A stretch of DNA of 25,531 nt, taken from IMG/VR virus record IMGVR_UViG_3300007038_000010, positions 1-25,531 of that record; one strand, 5' to 3'. Source of the DNA: a virus. Numbering within the stretch: the stretch's first letter is position 1; the number at the start of each line of letters is the position of its first letter. Below the pieces are notes generated by a model, which was not told where the DNA came from, made no database searches, and saw only the letters and a program-made list of their open reading frames with translations. Made by a program: the position numbers and the translations under genes. Below are positions 20,865 to 25,531 of the stretch, piece after piece.

Positions 20865-21027
20865 GGTAGAGACGCCTGCTGTTCGCGTACCCGACGAAGC
20901 TGACCCCGAGCTGGTCGATGCTTTGGAAGACCTTCTGGCTGTTTGCACGGAGCAAGCAAAAGCCATAAATGACATGCACCAGACCATATCTACCCTTCGT
21001 GCCAAACTGAGAAGACTCGAAGGGTAG
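20857..21027 (+). CDS. 56-aa helical protein
   Basis: This small gene starts with GTG at 20857, inside the last codons of the nozzle gene, with AAGGG 8 bases upstream, and ends at TAG 21025-21027. The protein begins MAKVETPAVRVPDEADPELV and continues as one long helix with heptad-like hydrophobics (LVDALEDLLAV, then MHQTISTLRAKLRRLEG). It probably forms a coiled coil. Evidence is the good ribosome binding site, the tight overlap and the fit to the gap before the next gene. Function is unknown; small coiled coils here may help tail or ejection-protein assembly. Confidence 0.6.
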   Translation: MAKVETPAVRVPDEADPELVDALEDLLAVCTEQAKAINDMHQTISTLRAKLRRLEG

Positions 21028-21035
21028 AACTCGCC

Positions 21036-21506
21036 GTGAAATTCGATCTTGTATACGGTAAAGACGACCCTGATATTCAGGACTTCTGCATTCTGAACCT
21101 GGGCTTGCCGAAACCGCCTGAAGACGGCATAATACTAGGCTTCAGGAGCAAGTCCAAACCTGATGGCATAGAGGGCGGCGCGTACTTCGAGAAGTATACA
21201 GGCGAGCATGGTTCAGTAACTGCTCACTGGGCGTCCAAACGCGGGTGGCTTTTTCCTGAAATGCTTTCCATGACGTTTATGTACGTGTTTTGGGATCTGG
21301 GGTGTGATAGAATGTATGGCGAGGTTCGTGCTTCGGACCACTGGACCCGCAGAGTTGACGAGAAGCTAGGGATGAAAGAGGTCGCGACCTTACCGAGGTA
21401 TTTCCCCGACGACGATCTCGTGATATACGAGCTCAAGAGGGAAAACTGCCGCTTCATCCCGCAGGAGGTAAGAAATGGGGAAACCAAGTCCGCCCAGCGG
21501 TCCTAG
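21036..21506 (+). CDS. GNAT-like acetyltransferase-fold protein
   Basis: This 156-aa protein begins at GTG 21036 and resembles the divergent GNAT-fold proteins encoded between tail and ejection genes of many podoviruses. The pattern includes GGAYFEKYTGEHGSVTAHWA (residues 47-66, central strands), a helix with FPEMLSMTFMYVFWDLG (73-89), CDRMYGEVRASDHWTRRV (90-107) and EKLGMKEVATLPRYF (109-123), the usual N-x-x-S-x-x-x-x-x-K-L-G-F region. The acetyl-CoA P-loop motif R/Q-x-x-G-x-G/A is not obvious, so catalysis is uncertain. The C-terminal 11 codons overlap the next gene. It may modify a host or virion protein, or act as a structural relic. Confidence 0.65.
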   Translation: MKFDLVYGKDDPDIQDFCILNLGLPKPPEDGIILGFRSKSKPDGIEGGAYFEKYTGEHGSVTAHWASKRGWLFPEMLSMTFMYVFWDLGCDRMYGEVRASDHWTRRVDEKLGMKEVATLPRYFPDDDLVIYELKRENCRFIPQEVRNGETKSAQRS

Positions 21507-22761
21507 TGACAGAGCCCTAATCACGATTACCGAAAAGAACATCGAGTCTAACGAAAAGCTTTTTGCGGACTATATGGAATGGCAGAACCGTGCCACTGAT
21601 GTCCAGCGAGAGCTTCAAGGCAAGTACCAGGAACTGGCTGAAGACAAATTCAGGCAGCAAAGCCGCCTGGATGAAGAGCGCATGGAGCTCACCCGCGACG
21701 CCCAGGAAGCCCAGACACGCTTCATGGAGCAGTCTACAAGGTTTGCAGAAAAGCAAGAAAAGCGTTCTGATAAGCAGTTCGATTTGGCTTTCGATGCGGC
21801 CAAGAAGAAATATGAGTTTTCCAATTTCCTGCAAGATCGCTACAGGGAGCAGGTACTGCCTCAACAGGATGAGTACATGGATCGCCTTAGTGGCTGGGAT
21901 CATCCTCAAAGACGGCAAGATCGCGCTGCCAAGGCTGCCGCCGATGTCGCCACGGCCAATGAGTCCAAGCGTGCGCAAGAAGCCCGCCGACTCGAGAGTT
22001 ACGGTCTGGACCCTTCCCAGATCCGTAGCTCGGCACTCGACAAGCGTGTGAACACCAGGGGCGCAGTGGCAGAAGCCGCTGCTGCCACGCAGGGACGTAG
22101 AGCAGTCGAGAAAGAGGGTATTGCTTACGGCGGTGAAGCAGTGAACGTCGGCAGCGGGTTGCCTTCTTCGTCTGCACAAGCGCTCAGTGTTGGCAGTAGC
22201 GCCTCTCAGGGAGCATTCGCTAACGCTGCTTCCGCCCAGGCAGCCCAGAATCAGGCTTTCCAGACGGGACAGGCAGGTTATGGCCAGCTCGATAGCATGA
22301 TGGCTTCCCGCCAATCGGGTGGCCTCCAAGCGTTGCAGACAGCCGGTAACCAGGTCTCGCAGGGTTTCCGAAACCAGCTCGAAGGCTATGGGCTGGCTTC
22401 TGGTATGATAGGCCAGCGAAACGACATGGCCGTTGATACTTTTAACGCCCAGGTAAACAAGTACGCCGTAGATTCCGAGAATTATCGTACCGAGCTGGCA
22501 AATAGCCCGTTGAACACGGCTGCGGGCATAGCTGGTTCAGTCCTTCCGCTGTTCGCTGAAGAGGGCGGTTATGTACCCCAGGAGGTGTCACCTTCTGGAG
22601 GTGCAGTACCCGACGACGTGCCCGCTAAGCTGAGCGCTGGGGAAGCCGTTCTGCCAGAGGAAGTGGTGCGCTACCACGGTCTCAAAACCCTGAACAAGAT
22701 GACCAAGGAAGCAAGGGAAGCCATGGGCATCCCCGAGGAAGAGGAGAATGCCAATGGCTAG
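21475..22761 (+). CDS. Internal virion/ejection protein 1
   Basis: This 428-aa protein has a long helical N-terminal half (about 20-180) with heptad repeats (RATDVQRELQGKYQELAED, RMELTRDAQEAQTRFMEQS), a Gly/Ala/Ser/Gln-rich central region (about 200-320) and a C-terminal motif EEGGYVP, VSPSGGAVPDDVPAKLSAGE, then AVLPEEVVRYHGLKTLN. That last motif is typical of ejection proteins of podoviruses, which enter the cell with DNA and form a conduit across the envelope. AGGAGG upstream of ATG 21475 decides the start. It overlaps the GNAT-like gene by 32 bases and the next gene by 8. Comparable in place to P22 gp7/gp20, by position only. Confidence 0.75.
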   Translation: MGKPSPPSGPSDRALITITEKNIESNEKLFADYMEWQNRATDVQRELQGKYQELAEDKFRQQSRLDEERMELTRDAQEAQTRFMEQSTRFAEKQEKRSDKQFDLAFDAAKKKYEFSNFLQDRYREQVLPQQDEYMDRLSGWDHPQRRQDRAAKAAADVATANESKRAQEARRLESYGLDPSQIRSSALDKRVNTRGAVAEAAAATQGRRAVEKEGIAYGGEAVNVGSGLPSSSAQALSVGSSASQGAFANAASAQAAQNQAFQTGQAGYGQLDSMMASRQSGGLQALQTAGNQVSQGFRNQLEGYGLASGMIGQRNDMAVDTFNAQVNKYAVDSENYRTELANSPLNTAAGIAGSVLPLFAEEGGYVPQEVSPSGGAVPDDVPAKLSAGEAVLPEEVVRYHGLKTLNKMTKEAREAMGIPEEEENANG

Positions 22762-23968
22762 GAACTACTTCCTGGACAGCTTTTTCAAAGGCATCGCAAC
22801 GGGCATCGAGCTCAAGCGCTTGATGATGGAGGTTGACGAGAAGGAGGCCCTGGAGGAAGCTGGCGATACGCTGGCAGACGCCCAAGAGCAGGACTGGACT
22901 AAAGGGACCGGCCCGGCCAAGGCTACAGCAGAGGCCGTTGAAAACCTCTACGATGCTTCCGCTACTACAGCATCTGGGGCGAAAGATCCTTCGAAGATCC
23001 CTTCCGACATCGCAAACATGGCTGTGAAAGCTCGTGAGAATGGCGTCCCGCTTCAACTGCCGGATTTCGAGGGTAAGGAAGGTAACATAGGCAAGTCTCA
23101 ATCGGGCGAACAGTTCTCCTTCTCGGGTGTTGAACCCTCAGAGGAAGGTGTGCGTTTGGACACGGGCCAGGGATATGGTCGTACCCTTAGCTCTGGAGGG
23201 GACGTGGAGCTGACCGGCGACATGAACGAAGACGCTGCTCGTATCCGCGCTGGTCTCATCAACAGGGGTATACCTGACAACGCAGCGACTGGTATCACCA
23301 TGAACCTGATCAGTGAAAGCGGCCTTGATTCTGGCATTAAAGGCGATGGCGGCAAGTCCTTTGGCCTTGCTCAATGGTACGCTGACAGGGGCCGCAAAAT
23401 GAAGGCCAGCGCTAGAGAGAAGGGTGTGCGGTGGGATGACCCCAACCACCAACTCGACTTTCTCGTTAAAGAGCTCAAGACTGAATACTCTGGTGCCTAC
23501 GCAGCCATGACCGAGAACGCCAGCCCTCAACAAGCTGCTGACATCTTCCTCAAGCAGTATGAGGTTCCTGCGGCCAAATACAGGCGTCAGAGATCCCAGA
23601 AATACCTCAACACCGATGTGTCGTCTCTTCCGTGGGCTCAGCGGGGAGTGAGTACAACTGAACCTGGTATGAACATCGACTCTCGTACCGGGGCGATCCC
23701 GCAAGGAGAAGAAGTCCGCAACCCGGACTACATTGATGATACGCCTGGTGAAGTCCCTGCTTTTAGTTCGCCCACTCCTGCCGGGATCCCCGAGGCGGAC
23801 TACCCCAACAAGTACCGGCTTGGTGACCAAAAGGGCAAAAAGAAAGAGGGCGAAAAAGAGGACGACGAGAACAAAGATGAACCCAAAGGTCTGGGTGCCA
23901 TAGGCACAGAGGTTGAAGACTATATGCCGCCGAGTGGCATACCCATGATCGAAAGAGGATTTGCGTAA
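22754..23968 (+). CDS. Ejection protein with tail-lysozyme-like domain
   Basis: This 404-aa protein starts at ATG 22754, since GGAG (22743-22746) lies 7 bases upstream; the ATG at 22748 would be only 1 base away. The N-terminus (about 1-30) is helical and hydrophobic (FLDSFFKGIATGI), a possible membrane-active segment. Residues about 155-275 match the phage tail lysozyme (lysozyme-2) pattern: NEDAARIRAGLINRG, then GITMNLISESGLDSG with Glu188 as the probable catalytic residue, GGKSFGLAQWYADRG, and LDFLVKELKTEY. This would open the peptidoglycan during DNA entry. The C-terminus is Pro-rich then Lys/Glu-rich (KGKKKEGEKEDDENKDE). The last base overlaps the next ATG. Confidence 0.8.
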   Translation: MARNYFLDSFFKGIATGIELKRLMMEVDEKEALEEAGDTLADAQEQDWTKGTGPAKATAEAVENLYDASATTASGAKDPSKIPSDIANMAVKARENGVPLQLPDFEGKEGNIGKSQSGEQFSFSGVEPSEEGVRLDTGQGYGRTLSSGGDVELTGDMNEDAARIRAGLINRGIPDNAATGITMNLISESGLDSGIKGDGGKSFGLAQWYADRGRKMKASAREKGVRWDDPNHQLDFLVKELKTEYSGAYAAMTENASPQQAADIFLKQYEVPAAKYRRQRSQKYLNTDVSSLPWAQRGVSTTEPGMNIDSRTGAIPQGEEVRNPDYIDDTPGEVPAFSSPTPAGIPEADYPNKYRLGDQKGKKKEGEKEDDENKDEPKGLGAIGTEVEDYMPPSGIPMIERGFA

Positions 23969-24783
23969 TGGCTGAAGACAAAGACGAAGAAAAAGGCCAA
24001 GAAGGCGTACTTCCTACGTATACTCGGAGTAAACGTGAGTCGAAGCAGTCTTCTGCTTTGCCAGCGGATGGTAGCCGGTCTAAGCCTCAGCCGCGTGGGT
24101 ACTCGGGGAAAGACTGGGCCAAAAAGAAGAGCGATTTCATCCGTGCTGCTTCCAGAACCGGCAGTCCCGATGCTTTTGTCAAGCTCGTCAGCACCTGGGA
24201 GAGCATGGAGAAGCAGAAAGTCACGGACTACATGAAGAACGCCCTCACGCTGTCGCAGATGGGCCGGCCCAACGCCGCAGCGAGTCAGCTCGAGGCCGTG
24301 GGTGCATTCATGAGCTCTGGCTACCGAGGCGAGGTCAACGCCGGGCCCGATGGGTCTTTCATGGTGAAGAATTACGACAGCCGTGGCGAAATGGTGGGCG
24401 GCTACGCCCTGAAGCCCGAGAACATTGCTGAGATTGCCCTGGCCTACCAGGATACGGGCGATTTTCTTGACTGGAAAAGCAAGGACGACGCCAGGGACGA
24501 GCGCACCGCGATAAAAGCTGATCGCGGTCGCGCCTATGCCAAGAACCAGCTGTCGAAGATGCGCTACAATGACTTGAAAGCGACCGAGAAAGCACTCGAC
24601 GTTGCTTTGAAGAAAAAGACCTTCGATTATGAAGTGGCGCAATCTGAGGCTGAAGCCAGCAAGGCTCAGTATGAAGCAAAGAGTGCTGGGGTCGCGCTGT
24701 GCCGGATGATGGGTCAGCAACCGCTAACTGGGCAGCTAACAGCCCTTTCCATAATATTGACGAAAACGGGGACGTTCGCGTAG
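23968..24783 (+). CDS. Ejection/internal virion protein, 5' part, interrupted by a frameshift
   Basis: This reading frame encodes 271 aa with a charged N-terminus (MAEDKDEEKGQEGVLP), a central helical region (about 80-130, KQKVTDYMKNALTLSQMG) and a long Lys/Glu/Ala-rich coiled coil (about 180-240, RGRAYAKNQLSKMRYNDL). Sense coding ends near 24690: the last 25-30 residues in this frame (LCRMMGQQPLTGQ and on) do not resemble phage coding, whereas the next frame continues plausibly as VPDDGSATANW. One base appears to be missing between about 24687 and 24705, where GGGG occurs. It begins at an ATG overlapping the previous stop, in an ejection-protein cluster. It is likely the N-terminal part of one long protein that extends past the window edge. 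Confidence 0.75.
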   Translation: MAEDKDEEKGQEGVLPTYTRSKRESKQSSALPADGSRSKPQPRGYSGKDWAKKKSDFIRAASRTGSPDAFVKLVSTWESMEKQKVTDYMKNALTLSQMGRPNAAASQLEAVGAFMSSGYRGEVNAGPDGSFMVKNYDSRGEMVGGYALKPENIAEIALAYQDTGDFLDWKSKDDARDERTAIKADRGRAYAKNQLSKMRYNDLKATEKALDVALKKKTFDYEVAQSEAEASKAQYEAKSAGVALCRMMGQQPLTGQLTALSIILTKTGTFA

Positions 24784-25531
24784 ATCCAGCGGCCCAGCAG
24801 ATAGTGCAAGATACGGTAGGCGCCATCATGAAAGCCAATGACCCGAGAGAAGCAACTGCCGAAGAGGTAGCCAACGCTGTAGTGTCGATGATGATGCAGC
24901 CTGAGTCCAATTTCAGGTTTGTCGGGGGCGATGAGGTCGATACGCCCAATGGCGTGGTTATCAATGGTTCGCAATACAGGCTGACTCCGAAGGACCGCAA
25001 GATCCTGGAAGAGCGGTTCATTGGCATGCGCAAGACCATGATGAGGGAGCATTACGAAGACCTGTCCCCGGAACAGAAGCAGAAGGTCAGCAGGGTAGAC
25101 TTCGTCAGGGCGTTTGATCTGACCGATGAGAACGGTGATCTCCGCGGCTTCAGCACCGTGAAAGGCGCTGAGCGTGTATCGGAAATGCTCAGTCGTGATC
25201 TTTCGCAGCTTCCGGAGTCTCCTACTCCACCTCGCTTCGGAGGTGAGGAAGCTCAGGCGGACCCTGGTGGTCCTATGGGATTGAGACGCAACGGAGTACC
25301 ACAACCTACCCCTGGGTATGAGGGCCTCGATAGTACGCCCGTTGGTGCGCCCACTCCGAGGGACCAGGCCAGGCGTCAAGGCGGCCAGCAAGGCGGCCAG
25401 CAAGGCGGCCAGCAAGGCGTCCAGCAAGGCGTCCAGCAAGGCGGCCAGCAAGGCGGCCAGCAAGGCGGCCAGCAAGGCGGCCAGCAAGGCGGCCAGCAAG
25501 GCGGCCAGCAAGGCGGCCAGCAAGGCGGCCA
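24699..25531 (+). CDS. Ejection protein, 3' part (continuation after frameshift; runs off the window)
   Basis: This frame, one base back relative to the 5' part, is open from 24675 (after a stop at 24672) to the window edge without a stop. It reads VPDDGSATANWAANSPFHN, then helical segments (VDPAAQQIVQDTVGAIMK, KDRKILEERFIGMRKTMMRE), an Asp/Glu-rich mixed region, a Pro-rich linker (SQLPESPTPPRFGGEEAQ), and a tandem QGGQ tail from 25377. Codon pattern and composition match the upstream part, so it is probably the rest of the same protein. An independent start at ATG 24828 or GTG 24804 cannot be excluded, but has no clear ribosome binding site. The C-terminus is unseen. Confidence 0.65.
   Translation, partial: MPDDGSATANWAANSPFHNIDENGDVRVDPAAQQIVQDTVGAIMKANDPREATAEEVANAVVSMMMQPESNFRFVGGDEVDTPNGVVINGSQYRLTPKDRKILEERFIGMRKTMMREHYEDLSPEQKQKVSRVDFVRAFDLTDENGDLRGFSTVKGAERVSEMLSRDLSQLPESPTPPRFGGEEAQADPGGPMGLRRNGVPQPTPGYEGLDSTPVGAPTPRDQARRQGGQQGGQQGGQQGVQQGVQQGGQQGGQQGGQQGGQQGGQQGGQQGGQQGG
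25377..25531 (+). repeat. 12-bp minisatellite encoding QGGQ repeats
   Basis: There are about 13 head-to-tail copies of CAAGGCGGCCAG (the 13th is cut by the window edge). All are identical except units 4 and 5, which have GTC for the second GGC codon, giving QGVQ. The run stays in the frame of the ejection protein. The window ends inside it. Confidence 0.95.

Noticed and set aside
24688-24705. Programmed -1 frameshift signal
   Set aside because: No X-XXY-YYZ heptamer with downstream pseudoknot or internal Shine-Dalgarno is evident, so a sequencing or true indel is more likely.
24714-25523. 269-aa leftward reading frame with LLAALLAA repeats
   Set aside because: This is the reverse reading of the QGGQ minisatellite and its flank. 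The sense frame has the coding pattern and continuity.
1-25531. CRISPR arrays, insertion sequences, tRNAs, integrase or attachment sites
   Set aside because: No spaced palindromic repeats, transposase frames, cloverleaf structures or recombinase motifs were seen on either strand.

Overview
The window looks like about 25.5 kb of a double-stranded DNA phage (or prophage) with podovirus architecture. It holds terminase, portal, scaffold, coat, head-tail adaptors, a tail-nozzle-like protein, three probable ejection proteins, tail spikes and a lysis cassette. There is no tape-measure protein and no tail-tube/sheath set, which argues for a short tail. The lysis genes (a GH108 endolysin and a GTA-type three-TM-family holin) point to a Gram-negative, probably proteobacterial host. 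I see no integrase, DNA polymerase or RNA polymerase, so lifestyle and replication cannot be judged. Both window ends lie in repeats, so this may be one contig of a larger genome. These are calls from reading the sequence; no homology search was run.

Layout. (1) 1-1220: repeats at the edge, two small leftward genes that share a duplicated 61-bp leader and start region, and a very GC-rich divergent intergenic region. (2) 1221-2493: two small rightward genes and a DHH/DHHA1 phosphoesterase, ended by a strong terminator at 2568-2606. (3) 2639-9201: a host-recognition module containing a small beta-sandwich-like protein, an 890-aa collagen-repeat/beta-helix spike, accessory tail proteins, a BspA-type leucine-rich-repeat protein with a duplicated N-terminal module, and, unexpectedly, a heme-oxygenase-like protein. 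(4) 9194-10732: lysis cassette. (5) 12996-10738, leftward: small terminase, an overlapping small gene and large terminase, convergent with lysis and divergent from the portal. (6) 13046-20864: portal, a short repeat protein, a small gene whose start codon lies in a perfect hairpin, scaffold, coat, adaptors, a Cro-like HTH gene and the tail nozzle. (7) 20857-25531: a 56-aa helical protein, a GNAT-like protein, and three ejection-type proteins, one with a tail-lysozyme domain and the last interrupted by a frameshift and running into a 12-bp minisatellite (QGGQ repeats) at the window edge.

Most rightward genes overlap by 1-8 bases or sit a few bases apart (TAATG, ATGA and TGATG junctions), so they form long, translationally coupled operons. 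Breaks in this packing coincide with hairpins and promoter-like boxes at 2494-2638, 15379-15422, 17660-17717 and 18938-18963. The least expected items are the heme-oxygenase-like gene among the tail genes, the lone, probably leaderless HTH regulator inside the morphogenesis operon, the hairpin that contains a start codon, and the frameshift before the C-terminal repeat domain.
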